Positions 9,996 through 20,137 are shown, counted from the stretch's first letter. The stretch: DNA of 42,761 nucleotides from Pseudoxanthomonas sp. (GCA_017745195.1 JAGHZW010000033.1:1-42761); one strand, 5' to 3'. Made by a program: numbers and translations. The notes: generated by a model not told the origin, from the letters alone.

Positions 9996-11917
9996 TGGCC
10001 GCCGATGCCACCGGACCGGCGCCCAGCGCCGACGTCGCCGCCTACCTGCGCCAGCACGAGGACAAGCCGCTGCTGCGCTTCATCACCTGCGGCAGCGTCG
10101 ACGACGGCAAGAGCACCCTGATCGGGCGCCTGCTGTGGGAGAGCAAGCGGCTGTTCGACGACCAGCTCGCCGCGCTCGAAGCCGACAGCCGCCGCCATGG
10201 CACCCAGGGCGAGCGCATCGACTACGCGCTGCTGCTCGATGGCCTGGCCGCCGAGCGCGAGCAGGGCATCACCATCGACGTGGCCTACCGCTACTTCGAC
10301 ACCGAGAAGCGCAAGTTCATCGTCGCCGACTGCCCCGGCCACGAGCAGTACACCCGCAACATGGCCACCGGAGCCTCTACCGCGGACCTTGCCGTGGTCC
10401 TGGTCGACGCGCGCAAGGGCCTGCTGGCGCAGACCCGCCGGCACAGCTATATCGTCTCGCTGCTGGGCATCCGCCACGTGGTGCTGGCGGTGAACAAGAT
10501 GGACCTGGTCGGCTACGACCAGGCGGTGTTCGACGGCATCGCCGACGGTTACCGCGAGCTGGCCGCGCAATTGGGCATAGCGAACGTGCAGGCGATCCCG
10601 CTGTCGGCGCTGGAGGGCGACAACCTGCTGCAGCCTTCGGCCAACACGCCCTGGTACACCGGCCCGGCGTTGCTGCAGCACCTGGAAAGTGTGCAGGTGG
10701 AAAGCGGCGACGCCGCCACCGGCCTGCGCCTGCCGGTGCAGTGGGTCAATCGGCCCAACCAGGATTTCCGCGGCTTCGCCGGCACCATTGCCGCCGGTGA
10801 GGTGCGTCCTGGCGACGCGGTGGTGGTGCTGCCGTCGGCGCGCCGCTCGACGGTCGCGCAGGTGCTGGGCCCCGATGGCCCGGTCGAGCTCGCCTTCGCC
10901 GGCCAGGCGGTGACGTTGACCCTGGCCGACGAGATCGACATCAGCCGCGGCGACGTGATCGCCGCCGCCGGCGATCCGCCCGCGGTGGCCGACCAGTTCG
11001 CCGCGCACGTGCTGTGGATGAGCGACGCGCCGCTGCTGCCGGGCCGGCCCTACTGGCTGAAGATCGGGGCGCGCACCGTCGCCGCCAGCGTCAGCGAGAT
11101 CAAGCACCGCATCGACGTGAACACGCAGGAGCACCTGGCCGCCAAGCGCCTGGAGCTCAACGAGGTCGGCTACTGCAACCTCAGCCTGGAGGAACCCATC
11201 GCCTTCGCCGCGTATGCGGAGAACCGCGCGCTGGGCGGCTTCATCCTGATCGACCGGCAGAGCAACGACACCATCGCCGCCGGCACGCTCGACTTCGCCC
11301 TGCGCCGCGCCGACAACGTGCACTGGCAGCACCTGGACGTGGATCGCGCCGCGCGTGCCCGGATCAAGGGCCAGGTGCCGAAGGTGCTGTGGTTCACCGG
11401 CCTGTCCGGTGCCGGCAAGTCGACCGTGGCCAACCTGGTCGACAAGCGCCTGCATGCGCTGGGTTACCACACCTTCGTCCTCGACGGCGACAACGTCCGC
11501 CACGGCCTCAACCGCGACCTCGGCTTCACCGACGAGGACCGCGTGGAGAACATCCGCCGCGTGGCCGAAGTGGCCAAGCTGATGGCCGATGCCGGACTGA
11601 TCGTGCTGGTCAGCTTCATCTCGCCGTTCCGCGCCGAGCGGCGCATGGCGCGCGAACTGTTCGCCGAGGGCGAGTTCGTCGAAGTGTTCGTCGACGTGCC
11701 GCTGGAAGTGGCCGAAGCGCGCGACGTGAAGGGCCTGTACCGCAAGGCCCGCGCCGGCCTGATCCCCAACTTCACCGGCATCGACTCGCCCTACGAGGCG
11801 CCCGAGCAGGCGGAGGTGCACCTGCAGGCGGCCACCACGCCGGCCGACGCGCTGGTCGCGCAGGTGCTGGAGGCGCTGGAGCTGGACTGGAGCGCCGGCG
11901 GTACTTCCTGGCTATAG
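9995..11917 (+). CDS. cysNC: Bifunctional sulfate adenylyltransferase subunit 1 / APS kinase (CysN-CysC fusion)
   Basis: A 640-residue fusion of the GTPase subunit of ATP sulfurylase with APS kinase. The N-terminal CysN part has the P-loop GSVDDGKS (33-40), DCPGHE (112-117) and NKMD (167-170), then translation-factor-like barrels. The APS kinase domain starts near residue 460 with P-loop GLSGAGKS (from 469). It continues with [10 protein letters not shown] (Asp497), ISPFRAERR and GLYRKARAG. Together with CysD it makes APS and then PAPS, the substrate of the CysH encoded divergently. GGAGGG 12-17 bases before the ATG is a plausible though distant ribosome site. The fusion is common in proteobacteria. 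Confidence 0.96.
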   Translation: MAADATGPAPSADVAAYLRQHEDKPLLRFITCGSVDDGKSTLIGRLLWESKRLFDDQLAALEADSRRHGTQGERIDYALLLDGLAAEREQGITIDVAYRYFDTEKRKFIVADCPGHEQYTRNMATGASTADLAVVLVDARKGLLAQTRRHSYIVSLLGIRHVVLAVNKMDLVGYDQAVFDGIADGYRELAAQLGIANVQAIPLSALEGDNLLQPSANTPWYTGPALLQHLESVQVESGDAATGLRLPVQWVNRPNQDFRGFAGTIAAGEVRPGDAVVVLPSARRSTVAQVLGPDGPVELAFAGQAVTLTLADEIDISRGDVIAAAGDPPAVADQFAAHVLWMSDAPLLPGRPYWLKIGARTVAASVSEIKHRIDVNTQEHLAAKRLELNEVGYCNLSLEEPIAFAAYAENRALGGFILIDRQSNDTIAAGTLDFALRRADNVHWQHLDVDRAARARIKGQVPKVLWFTGLSGAGKSTVANLVDKRLHALGYHTFVLDGDNVRHGLNRDLGFTDEDRVENIRRVAEVAKLMADAGLIVLVSFISPFRAERRMARELFAEGEFVEVFVDVPLEVAEARDVKGLYRKARAGLIPNFTGIDSPYEAPEQAEVHLQAATTPADALVAQVLEALELDWSAGGTSWL

Positions 11918-11971
11918 GGCAGGGCGAACGCCCGTCCGCGCCGGTATGTGCCGTTAGTCATGTCGACCATG

Positions 11972-11989
11972 GAACGCCTTCGGGCGTTC
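11972..11989 (+). terminator. UUCG-capped hairpin after cysNC
   Basis: A perfect 7-bp stem GAACGCC/GGCGTTC is closed by a TTCG tetraloop, 55 bases after the cysNC stop. There is no T-run after it, so it may be a transcript-stabilising or weak terminator hairpin. The outer CCAT/ATGG bases could extend the stem with a bulge. The rest of 11918-12033 shows nothing else I recognise. Confidence 0.4.
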
Positions 11990-12033
11990 ATATGGGACCG
12001 GTACACTCGGCCGATTCCGGATTGGATTCCTGC

Positions 12034-13131
12034 ATGTCGAACCACGTTTTCCCGCGCGCGCTGGTCCTGGGCGCGCTCGCCCTCCTGTTGTCCGCCTGCG
12101 GCAGGGGCGACACTGATGGCGGCAAGGGCCAGCCCGCGGCAACCGTGACCACGCTGCAGCTGCAGCCGGTGCGCTGGAGCGACGAAGTACGCGCGCTGGG
12201 CACGGCCAAGGCGCGCGAATCGGTGACCATCACCGCCAGCGTCACCCAGACCATCGCCTCGGTCGAGTTCGAAAGCGGACAGTACGCCGGCAAGGGCCAG
12301 CCGCTGGTCACCCTGGTCCAGGGCCAGCAGGCCGCCGGCGTCGCCGAGGCCGAAGCCGAATTGCGCAACGCCGAGCAGCTGTACGAGCGCAGCCGCCAGC
12401 TTGCCCGGCAGCAGCTGATCGCACGCTCGGACCTGGAATCGCAGCGCGCCGCGCTGGAAGTGGCGCGCGCACGCGTGGCCACGCAGCGCGCCACCGTCGC
12501 CGACCGGGTGATCCGCACGCCGTTCGCCGGCGTGCTCGGCCTGCGCCTGGTCAGCGCCGGCACCCTGGTCACGCCTGGTACGCCGATCACCACGCTCGAC
12601 GATGTCTCGCTGATCAAGCTCGATTTCACCGTGCCCGAAGCGCAGCTGTCGCAGCTCGCCGTCGGCCAGCGCATCAACGCGCGCAGCGAGGCGTGGCCCG
12701 GCCAGGACTTCGCCGGCACCGTCGCCAGCATCGACTCGCGGGTGGACCCGGTCTCGCGCGCGGTCACCGTCCGCGCCGAAGTGCCCAACCCGGACAACCG
12801 GCTGCGCCCGGGCATGCTGCTGAACGTCGGCGTCGAGCGCGCCGCGCGCCAGGCGCTGGCCATCCCCGAACTGGCGCTGCAGCAGCTCGGGCCGCGGGCC
12901 ACGGTGTTCAAGGTCGTGGAAGGCGACACGGTCAAGGAAACGCCTGTGCAGGTCGGCGCGCGCCGCTTCGGCGAGGTCGAGATCGTCGATGGCCTGAAGG
13001 CCGGCGACCGCATCGTGGTCGAGGGCACGGTCAAGCTGCGCGATGGCTCGAAGATCCGGGACGTCGGTGCCGCCGCCGCGCCCGATGCCAAGCCCGCCGC
13101 GGACGCCGCGAAGCCCGCCGGGGAGCGCTGA
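12034..13131 (+). CDS. RND efflux periplasmic adaptor (membrane fusion protein), lipoprotein
   Basis: A 365-residue membrane fusion protein that links an inner-membrane RND pump to an outer-membrane channel. The ORF is open upstream, but ATG 12034 gives a clear lipoprotein signal with lipobox LLSAC and lipidated Cys22. A lipoyl/barrel-sandwich half (SVTQTIASVEFESGQYAGKGQPLVTL), an alpha-helical hairpin (VAEAEAELRNAEQLYERSRQLARQQL), the second lipoyl half (IRTPFAGVLGLRLVSAGTLVTPG) and a beta-barrel/membrane-proximal region follow. The C-terminus is Ala/Lys/Pro-rich. It is followed after three bases by the permease gene. The closest known class is the HAE1-type adaptors (AcrA/MexA-like); the substrate is not predictable. 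Confidence 0.93.
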   Translation: MSNHVFPRALVLGALALLLSACGRGDTDGGKGQPAATVTTLQLQPVRWSDEVRALGTAKARESVTITASVTQTIASVEFESGQYAGKGQPLVTLVQGQQAAGVAEAEAELRNAEQLYERSRQLARQQLIARSDLESQRAALEVARARVATQRATVADRVIRTPFAGVLGLRLVSAGTLVTPGTPITTLDDVSLIKLDFTVPEAQLSQLAVGQRINARSEAWPGQDFAGTVASIDSRVDPVSRAVTVRAEVPNPDNRLRPGMLLNVGVERAARQALAIPELALQQLGPRATVFKVVEGDTVKETPVQVGARRFGEVEIVDGLKAGDRIVVEGTVKLRDGSKIRDVGAAAAPDAKPAADAAKPAGER

Positions 13132-13134
13132 GCC

Positions 13135-16100
13135 ATGCTGCTGTCGGATGTCTCGATCAAGCGACCCGTCTTCGCCACGGTGATGTCGCTGATCCTGATC
13201 GTGCTGGGCGTGGTCTCGTTCACCCGCCTGCCGCTGCGTGAACTGCCCGATGTCGACCCGCCGGTGGTCTCGGTCAACACTACCTATACCGGCGCCTCGG
13301 CGGCGGTGGTGGAGAGCCGCATCACCCAGGTGCTGGAGGACGCGATCAGCGGCATCGAGGGCGTGGACCTGATCACCGCGACCAGCCGCAACGGCCGCTC
13401 GGACATCAACATCGAATTCACCCTGACCCGCGACATCGAGGGCGCGGCCAACGACGTGCGCGACGCGATCAGCCGCGTGTCGAACCAACTGCCCGAGGAC
13501 GTTGATCCGCCGCAGGTGGCCAAGCAGGACAGCGACTCCTCGCCGATCATGTTCCTCAACCTCAGCTCGCCCGGCATGGGCGCCGAGCAGCTGACCGACT
13601 ACGCCGACCGCAACCTGGTCGACCAGTTCTCCTCGATCGACGGCGTGTCGTCGGTGTTCATCGGCGGCGGCCAGCGCTATGCGATGCGGGTCTGGCTGGA
13701 CGCGCGGGCGCTGAGCGCGCGCGGCCTGACCGCCGACGACATCGGCACCGCGCTGCGCCGCGAGAACATCGAGCTGCCCGGCGGCAGCATCGAATCGGAG
13801 TCGCGCGAGTTCGCGCTGCGGGTGATGCGTGGTTACCAGACCCCGGAGAGCTTCGCCGGGCTGGTCGTCGGCAAGGGCAAGGACGGCCACGTCATCACCC
13901 TGGGCGAAGTGGCCAGGGTCGAGCTGGCCTCGGAAGAGCGCCGCGCGTTCTACCACGGCAACGGCGTGCCGCAGATCGGCCTGGCCATCGTCGCCACCTC
14001 CACGGCCAACTCGCTGGAAGTGGCGCACAACGTCCGCGCCTTGGCCTCGCGGGTGTCGCCGACGCTGCCGCAGGGCATGCAGCTGACCGTGGCCTACGAC
14101 TCCACCGTGTTCACCGACGCCGCCGTGCACGAGGTCTACACCACCCTGGCCGAGGCCATCGTGCTGGTGCTGCTGGTGGTGTTCGTGTTCCTCGGCAGCG
14201 TGCGCGCCGCGCTGATCCCGGCGGTGACCGTGCCGGTGTGCGTCACTGCCGCGTTCATCGCGCTGTATGCGTGCGGCTTCTCGATCAACCAACTGACCCT
14301 GCTGTCGCTGGTGCTGTCGATCGGCCTCGTGGTCGACGACGCCATCGTCGTGCTGGAGAACTGCCAGCGCCGCACCGACCTGGGCGAGCCGCCGTTGCTG
14401 GCCGCGCAGCGCGGCACGCGCCAGGTCGCGTTCGCGGTGATCGCCACCACCGTGGTGCTGATCGCGGTGTTCCTGCCGATCGCCTTCATGGAGGGCAATA
14501 CCGGCCGCCTGTTCCGCGAACTGGCGGTGGCGGTCGCCGGCGCGGTGGCGATCTCGGGCTTCGTCGCGCTGACCCTGACGCCGATGATGTGCTCGCTGCT
14601 GCTGCGCCCGCACACGCACCGGAAGGGCTTCAACAACTGGGTCAACCGCTGCCTGGACCGGCTGACCGCCTGGTACCGCGACCTGGTCGGCAAGGTGATC
14701 GGGCGTGGCTGGCTGCTGGCGGCGGCCATGCTGGCGACCTTCGTCGCCAGCGGCCTGCTGTTCAAGCTGGTGCCGTCGGAACTGGCGCCGGCCGAGGACC
14801 GCGGCGACTTCAACGTCTCGGTCACCGGTCCCGAGGGCGCCGGCTTCGACTACATGGTCACGCAGATGACCGAGATCGAGAAGCGCCTGCTGGCCTACGG
14901 CGACGACAAGGGGCCGGTGTCGCGCGTGATCATCCGCGTGCCCGGCGGCTTCGGCGGCCAGGCGGCGGCGATGAACACCGGCCGCGCGACGCTGTTCCTG
15001 AAGCCGTGGGAACAGCGCGACGTCAGCACCCAGGAGGTGATGGAAGGCGTGCGCAAGGCGCTGGCCGACATCCCCGGCGTGCGCATCACCGCCGACGTGC
15101 GCCAGGGCCTGGTGCGCAGCGGCGGGCGACCGGTGCAGCTGGTGCTGCGTGGACCGACCTACGAGGTCGTCGCCCAGTGGCGCAACCGCATGCTGGCGCG
15201 CATGGACGACAACCCGCGCCTGCTCAACGTCGATTCCGACTACAAGGAAACCCTGCCGCAGTTCCGCGTCGAGATCGACAAGGCCCGCGCCGCCGACCTC
15301 GGTGTGCCGGTGCAGGCGATCGGCAGCACGCTGCAGACCATGCTCGGCTCGCTGCGCGCCGGCACCTACGAGAAGGGCGGCGAGGAGTACTACGTGGTCA
15401 TGCAGGCGCCGCTGGAGAACCGGCGCGACATGAACGACATCTCCGGCCTGTACGTGCGCTCGATCACCAGCGGCCAGCTGATCCCGCTGTCCAACCTGGT
15501 CAGGCTGACCGAGTACGCCGAGGCCGGCACGCTGAGCCGCTTCAACCGGATGCGCGCGATCACGCTCAGTGCCGGCCTGGCGCCGGGGTATACCGTGGGC
15601 GAGGCGCTGGAGTACCTGCGCGGGATCGCCGCCGAGGAACTGCCGCCGGAAGCGCAGATCGACTACAAGGGCGAGTCGCGCGAGTTCATGAAGTCGTCCG
15701 GCGCGGTGTTCTTCACCTTCGGCATGGCCCTGCTGGTCGTGTTCCTGGTGCTGGCCGCCCAGTTCGAGAGCTTCCTGCACCCGCTGGTGATCATGCTGAC
15801 GGTGCCGCTGGCCATGCTCGGCGCCTTGCTCGGCCTGGCGATATGGGGCGTGAGCCTGAACCTCTACAGCCAGATCGGCATCGTCATGCTGGTCGGCCTG
15901 GCGGCGAAGAACGGCATCCTGATCGTCGAGTTCGCCAACCAGCTGCGCGACGAGGGCATGGCGATCGGCAAGGCGATCGTCGAGGCCGCGGCGGTGCGCC
16001 TGCGTCCGATCCTGATGACCTCGGTGGCGATGATCTGCGGCGCGATCCCGCTGATGCTGTCCAGCGGCGCCGGCGCGGCCAGCCGCGAGTCGATCGGCGT

Positions 16101-16260
16101 GGTGATCGTGTTCGGCGTGGCCTTCTCCACCCTGCTGTCGCTGTTCGTGGTGCCGGCGTTCTACGCGCTGCTGGCGCCGTACACGCGTTCGCCCGAAGCG
16201 GTGGCGCACGAGCTGGCGAAGCTGGACGCGGAAGTGCCGCCGGTCGGTGGCCATGGCTGA
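13135..16260 (+). CDS. RND-family multidrug efflux permease (HAE1 type)
   Basis: A 1041-residue inner-membrane proton-driven pump. It starts SDVSIKRPVFATVMSLILIVLG, the usual first helix. Two large periplasmic loops are each followed by a helical bundle, and the proton-relay Asp pair is at residues 401-402 in SIGLVVDDAIVVLEN. VFVFLGSVRAALIPAVTVPV and a second-half repeat (VFLVLAAQFESFLHPLVIMLTVPLAMLGALLGL) are also present. Its length and DD motif fit drug pumps rather than heavy-metal CzcA-type pumps, which are usually a little longer. No outer-membrane channel gene is adjacent, so it probably uses a TolC-like channel encoded elsewhere. Confidence 0.95.
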   Translation: MLLSDVSIKRPVFATVMSLILIVLGVVSFTRLPLRELPDVDPPVVSVNTTYTGASAAVVESRITQVLEDAISGIEGVDLITATSRNGRSDINIEFTLTRDIEGAANDVRDAISRVSNQLPEDVDPPQVAKQDSDSSPIMFLNLSSPGMGAEQLTDYADRNLVDQFSSIDGVSSVFIGGGQRYAMRVWLDARALSARGLTADDIGTALRRENIELPGGSIESESREFALRVMRGYQTPESFAGLVVGKGKDGHVITLGEVARVELASEERRAFYHGNGVPQIGLAIVATSTANSLEVAHNVRALASRVSPTLPQGMQLTVAYDSTVFTDAAVHEVYTTLAEAIVLVLLVVFVFLGSVRAALIPAVTVPVCVTAAFIALYACGFSINQLTLLSLVLSIGLVVDDAIVVLENCQRRTDLGEPPLLAAQRGTRQVAFAVIATTVVLIAVFLPIAFMEGNTGRLFRELAVAVAGAVAISGFVALTLTPMMCSLLLRPHTHRKGFNNWVNRCLDRLTAWYRDLVGKVIGRGWLLAAAMLATFVASGLLFKLVPSELAPAEDRGDFNVSVTGPEGAGFDYMVTQMTEIEKRLLAYGDDKGPVSRVIIRVPGGFGGQAAAMNTGRATLFLKPWEQRDVSTQEVMEGVRKALADIPGVRITADVRQGLVRSGGRPVQLVLRGPTYEVVAQWRNRMLARMDDNPRLLNVDSDYKETLPQFRVEIDKARAADLGVPVQAIGSTLQTMLGSLRAGTYEKGGEEYYVVMQAPLENRRDMNDISGLYVRSITSGQLIPLSNLVRLTEYAEAGTLSRFNRMRAITLSAGLAPGYTVGEALEYLRGIAAEELPPEAQIDYKGESREFMKSSGAVFFTFGMALLVVFLVLAAQFESFLHPLVIMLTVPLAMLGALLGLAIWGVSLNLYSQIGIVMLVGLAAKNGILIVEFANQLRDEGMAIGKAIVEAAAVRLRPILMTSVAMICGAIPLMLSSGAGAASRESIGVVIVFGVAFSTLLSLFVVPAFYALLAPYTRSPEAVAHELAKLDAEVPPVGGHG

Positions 16261-16804
16261 GCCGCGCCCGCGCCCGTACGCGGCCGTGCGCCTGGACGGC
16301 GACGGCTTCGTGCTGCGCGCGTGGCGCGCGGATGACCTCGACTCGCTGCTGCTCCATGCCGACGACCCGTTGGTACCGCCTGGCCTGAGTGATCGTTTCC
16401 CGCATCCGTACACGCGTGCCGATGGCGAAGCCTTTCTTGCCGGACACGTGGTCGATCCGGCCGAGCCGCTGCTGGCGATCGAGATCGATGGCCAGGGCTG
16501 CGGCAGCATCGGCGCGCGCCCGGGCCGTGGCGATCGCGCGCATAGCGCCGAACTGGGTTACTGGCTCGGTCGGCGTTACTGGGGTCGTGGCCACATGACC
16601 CGCGTGGTCGCCACCTATCTCGACTGGGTGGTGCCGGCGTTGTCGCTGCAGCGGATCGAGGCCAACGTGATGGAATTCAACACGGCCTCGGCGCGGGTCC
16701 TGGAAAAGAACGGCTTCCGCGAAGAAGGCCTGCGTCGTGGCGCCGTGCTCAAGCACGACGGACTGCACGACCTGAGGCTGTTCGGCCGGCTCTGGCCGCG
16801 CTGA
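16253..16804 (+). CDS. GNAT-family N-acetyltransferase (RimJ/RimL-like)
   Basis: A 183-residue acetyl-CoA-dependent acetyltransferase. It opens with the family pattern VRLDGDGFVLRAWRADDLDSL. The acetyl-CoA-binding core is AELGYWLGRRYWGRGHMTRVV, followed by RIEANVMEFNTASARVLEKNGFREEGLRR, typical of RimJ/RimL-like enzymes. ATG 16253 overlaps the permease stop by eight bases; a GTG at 16247 is an alternative. The overlap suggests co-transcription with the efflux genes, but the substrate cannot be told from sequence and a role in resistance would be speculation. Confidence 0.88.
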   Translation: MAEPRPRPYAAVRLDGDGFVLRAWRADDLDSLLLHADDPLVPPGLSDRFPHPYTRADGEAFLAGHVVDPAEPLLAIEIDGQGCGSIGARPGRGDRAHSAELGYWLGRRYWGRGHMTRVVATYLDWVVPALSLQRIEANVMEFNTASARVLEKNGFREEGLRRGAVLKHDGLHDLRLFGRLWPR

Positions 16805-17051
16805 CACACGGCCGGTACTGCGCGTCGACACGGGTTGCGGGTATCGTTGCGGCGATCGCCACGGGTCCTTCCCTGGCGTGATGGCCGACAGGAACGCCCG
16901 TTGAAGTTGCGTTGACGGCACGCGGCGGCGCCTGCGGCGCAGCGTCGACCGCATCGGGCGACGGCGAAAGCGCACGTCTTCGCCGGGTCCTGCTTACGGC
17001 TCCGCGCCGGCCATCCCCGCCCCACCGATTTTCCGAAGAGGTAGCACTGCC
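16805..17051. other. 247-bp intergenic region
   Basis: No convincing gene, RNA or repeat is visible. It has a few short GC-rich inverted repeats (for example GCGCC-TGC-GGCGC) without T-runs. A promoter for the RNA methyltransferase gene must lie here or further upstream, but no clear box is recognisable. Confidence 0.4.
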
Positions 17052-17927
17052 ATGGCTGGTCCCTGGGACAACCGTCCGCCGCGACGTCCGTCGGGTGGTC
17101 CGCCGCGCGCACCGCGTCCACCGGCGCAGCGGGAAGCGAGGCCGGAGGCGGCGCCGCGTCCGCCGGCCGGCAGCGACACGCCGCGTCCTGCGCACCGCGA
17201 CGAACTGCGCCTGTACGGGCTGAATGCAGTGAACGCGGTGTTCGCGCGGCGACCGGAGGCGATCCGCAAGGTCTACCTGCTCGAATCGCGGATCCCGGCG
17301 CTCAAGCCGCTGCTGGCCTGGTGCGTGAAGCACCGCGTCGGCTATCGCGTGGTCGAGGAAGTCGACCTGGAACGCCTGGCCGCCAGCGCGCACCACGAAG
17401 GCGTGGTCGCCGACGTGCTGCGCATCGAGCCGCAGCCCCTGGCCGACTGGTTGCGCCAGTTCGCACCCGGCGCGCCCGCGCTGGCGATCTGGCTGGACGG
17501 GGTCGGCAATCCGCACAACTTCGGTGCGATCCTGCGCTCGGCCGCGCATTTCGGCGCGGCGGTGCTGCTGCCGGCGCGCTCGCCGCTGGCCCTGTCAGGC
17601 GCGGCCGCGCGCGTGGCCGAAGGCGGTGCCGAGGCGGTGCCGCTGGTGCGGTTGCCGGAGTCGGCCCTGGCGATGGCGCAGCTGCGCGAGGCCGGCTTCA
17701 TCCTCGCCGCCACCGTCGTGCGCGGTGGCGACGACCTGTTCGCCGCGCCGCCCGCGGCCAGGCTGGTCTACGTGATGGGTGCCGAGGGCGAAGGCATGGA
17801 TGCCGGACTCGCCGCGGCATGCGACCGGCGCCTGTCGATTCCCGGCAGCGGCGCGGTCGAGAGCCTCAACGTGGCCGCGGCCACCGCGGTGTTCCTGGCG
17901 CAGTGGACGGCGAGAGCGCGTCGCTGA
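17052..17927 (+). CDS. SpoU/TrmH-family RNA 2'-O-methyltransferase
   Basis: A 291-residue SPOUT-class methyltransferase that transfers a methyl group from SAM to a ribose in RNA. The first 50 residues are low-complexity, rich in Pro, Arg and Ala. A substrate-binding domain (RLYGLNAVNAVFARRPEAIRKVYLLE) follows. The three SpoU motifs are present: motif 1 NPHNFGAILRSA (Asn156, Arg162), motif 2 VMGAEGEGM, and motif 3 LSIPGSGAVESLNVAAATAVFL. It resembles TrmH/RlmB and the long-N-terminal YfiF group. The exact target, tRNA or 23S rRNA, is not determined. Confidence 0.9.
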   Translation: MAGPWDNRPPRRPSGGPPRAPRPPAQREARPEAAPRPPAGSDTPRPAHRDELRLYGLNAVNAVFARRPEAIRKVYLLESRIPALKPLLAWCVKHRVGYRVVEEVDLERLAASAHHEGVVADVLRIEPQPLADWLRQFAPGAPALAIWLDGVGNPHNFGAILRSAAHFGAAVLLPARSPLALSGAAARVAEGGAEAVPLVRLPESALAMAQLREAGFILAATVVRGGDDLFAAPPAARLVYVMGAEGEGMDAGLAAACDRRLSIPGSGAVESLNVAAATAVFLAQWTARARR

Positions 17928-17994
17928 CGCGCGTCGCGCCCCCATCCACTCGCTCCGGATGCCGGTGGCACGCCCGGATCGAACGGGCCTTGCG

Positions 17995-20031
17995 TCAGTG
18001 GCTGGCGATCCGCGGCGCCGGTGCGACCAGGTGCAACGCCGCGCCACCGCCGCCGGACAGGTGCAGCTCCAGGGTGCGGTTGTGTGCATCGACGCGCAGT
18101 TCCTCGCGGCGGACGTCGGTCGGTGAATCGCCGTCGCGCCACAGCGTGCCCCGGTAGTCGGCCGCGGGCAGGAAATCCAGCGGAATCTTCAGCGTGCGCG
18201 GCGTTTCGTTGGTCATCGCGCCGATGTACCAGTCGCGGCCGCTGCGCCGGGCGACGACGATGTACTGACCGATTTCGCCGGCCAGCACCCGGGTTTCGTC
18301 CCAGCGCGCCGGGACCAGCGAGAGGAAATCCGCACCCGGCGCCAGGCCGCCTTTCCCGTCGGTGTAGACGTCCGGACTGTCGGCCACCATCTGCAGCCCG
18401 CTTTCGTAGACGACGAACATCGCCAGCTGGTGCGCGCGCGTGCCCATCACCCGCGGGCCGGCGAAGGAAACCTGGAACTGTTCCGGGGTCATGTTGCGGA
18501 ACCCGCCCGGGGTGTAGTCCATCGGTCCGAGCAGCATACGGGTGAACGGCAGGGTCACGTTGTGGGTCGGCGTGATCCGCCGGCTCCACTTGTTGTACTC
18601 GGCGCCGAGTAAGCCCTCCTGGGTGAGGAAGTTCGGCCAGGTGCGGTTGAGCCCGGTGGGGCGGTAGGCGCCATGCAGGTCGAGCATCAGCCGATGGTCG
18701 GCGGCGCTGCGCATCATGCGGTGGAAGAACGCGACCATCTCCTGGTCGTCGCGGTCCATGAAGTCGACCTTGACGCCCTTGACGCCCATGTCGCGGTACT
18801 GCGCGAAGACCTCGTCCATGCGCGGCGCCAGCGACTTCCAGTGCGCCCACAGCCAGATGCCGACGCCACGCTCGCGCGCGTAGGCAATCACCGCGGGCAG
18901 GTCGAGCGCCGGGACCGGGCGGGTGATGTCGGCGTCGGCGTTGTAGCGTCCGTCGCTGGTGCTGCCGACGTACCAGCCGTCGTCGATCAGCATGTATTCG
19001 AGCTTCAGTGCGGCAGCGTGGTCGATGTAGCGCTCGATCGTCGCGGTGTTCATGCCCGCGTTGGCGACGTCCGGCGCCAGGCCACCCGACCACCAGTCCC
19101 ACGCGGTCTTGCCCGGCCGGATCCAGGAGGTGTCGCGGATCGAGGTGGGCGGGTTGAGGCTGGAGACCAGGTTCGACTCGACCAGCGCGCCCGCGCTGTC
19201 GCCGAGCATCAGCACGCGCCACGGGGTGAGGTGGCCGGTGGGCGCGACCTCGTCGCGCGGCAGGCGCACCGCCAGTTGCGGCGTGTCGAGCCGGGGCGAC
19301 AGCCTGGCTTCGACGCCGAGGCGGCCGTCGCCGCGACCGCTCAGGTAGAGGCCGGCGTAGTCGTCGAGGTCGGCTTCGGTGATGGCGAACGCGGGCGTGC
19401 CTGCGCCGCTGCCGCAGACCAGCGGCAGTTCGATCAGCTGTGTCGGCCGCAGCTTCGACGCGGCGATCGGGTCGTATTCGCCCTCGTGGCTGGTGCCGAA
19501 GCGGCCGAGGTTGAGCGCCCAGCAGGCGTAGTCGCGCGGGAACAGGAAGCCGGTCAGGTCTTCCTTCACCACCAGGTCGCCGCGGGCCGGCCGCGGCAGG
19601 CGGTAGCGCAGGGCGACGCCGTCGTCGTAGGCGCGCACGATCAGGCCCAGCGTGCGGCCCTGCGCGTCGGCCAGGTCCACCTCCAGCTGGCGATAGTGGT
19701 CGCGCGCCTGGCGGGTCTTGCCGGCGACCAGTTCGTAGGTGTCATCGGCCTCGCTGCGGCGCACGCCGACCACGTGCAGGCCGCGTTCGATCCGGTCGTC
19801 GTCGCCGAGCTGGACGCCCAGCGGCGACGGCAGCAGCAGCGGCTGTCCGCGCCAGGCCACCGCGTAGTGCGCGCGGCCTTCATCGTCCAGCGACAGTTCG
19901 ACCCGTGCATTGCCGCCGGGCGAATCCAGCTGCAGCGGCGTGAACGTCGCGGCCTGCGCCCGCGCAGGCGACAGCATGGCCGCCAGCGCGAACAGCAGGG
20001 TGGACACGGCGGCGTGGTGCTGCGGCTGCAT
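17995..20031 (-). CDS. Exported glycoside hydrolase family 97 protein (alpha-glycosidase)
   Basis: A 678-residue GH97 enzyme. The start chosen is ATG 20031, giving a signal peptide (TLLFALAAMLSPARAQA, cleavage before ATF). The N-terminal beta-sandwich domain has LDSPGGNARVELSLDDEGRA. A TIM barrel follows with YMLIDDGWY, IWLWAHW, GVKGVKVDFMDRDDQ and LTQEGLLGAEYNKW, and a C-terminal beta domain ends the protein. Asp423 in KVDFM lies where retaining GH97 members carry their nucleophile, and Glu472 in QEGLLG is the likely acid/base. This suggests a retaining (alpha-galactosidase-like) rather than an inverting SusB-type alpha-glucosidase, an inference from remembered family features. The M28 peptidase gene lies 106 bp upstream on the same strand. 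Confidence 0.9.
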   Translation of the reverse strand: MQPQHHAAVSTLLFALAAMLSPARAQAATFTPLQLDSPGGNARVELSLDDEGRAHYAVAWRGQPLLLPSPLGVQLGDDDRIERGLHVVGVRRSEADDTYELVAGKTRQARDHYRQLEVDLADAQGRTLGLIVRAYDDGVALRYRLPRPARGDLVVKEDLTGFLFPRDYACWALNLGRFGTSHEGEYDPIAASKLRPTQLIELPLVCGSGAGTPAFAITEADLDDYAGLYLSGRGDGRLGVEARLSPRLDTPQLAVRLPRDEVAPTGHLTPWRVLMLGDSAGALVESNLVSSLNPPTSIRDTSWIRPGKTAWDWWSGGLAPDVANAGMNTATIERYIDHAAALKLEYMLIDDGWYVGSTSDGRYNADADITRPVPALDLPAVIAYARERGVGIWLWAHWKSLAPRMDEVFAQYRDMGVKGVKVDFMDRDDQEMVAFFHRMMRSAADHRLMLDLHGAYRPTGLNRTWPNFLTQEGLLGAEYNKWSRRITPTHNVTLPFTRMLLGPMDYTPGGFRNMTPEQFQVSFAGPRVMGTRAHQLAMFVVYESGLQMVADSPDVYTDGKGGLAPGADFLSLVPARWDETRVLAGEIGQYIVVARRSGRDWYIGAMTNETPRTLKIPLDFLPAADYRGTLWRDGDSPTDVRREELRVDAHNRTLELHLSGGGGAALHLVAPAPRIASH

Positions 20032-20137
20032 GGCTCTGCCTCTCCCGATCGAGGGTTTGGAGCCTACCTGCTGATGCGCGAGGTGTCTGGAATACCTTCC
20101 GGGCGCGGCCGGCATACGCGCCGGCCGCGCTCGTGGC

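Noticed and set aside
11791-16509. 1572-residue open frame on the minus strand opposite the RND efflux genes
   Set aside because: It mirrors the well-supported plus-strand RND genes, is low complexity in His, Gln, Arg and Ala as typical of antisense frames in GC-rich DNA, and has no recognisable domain.
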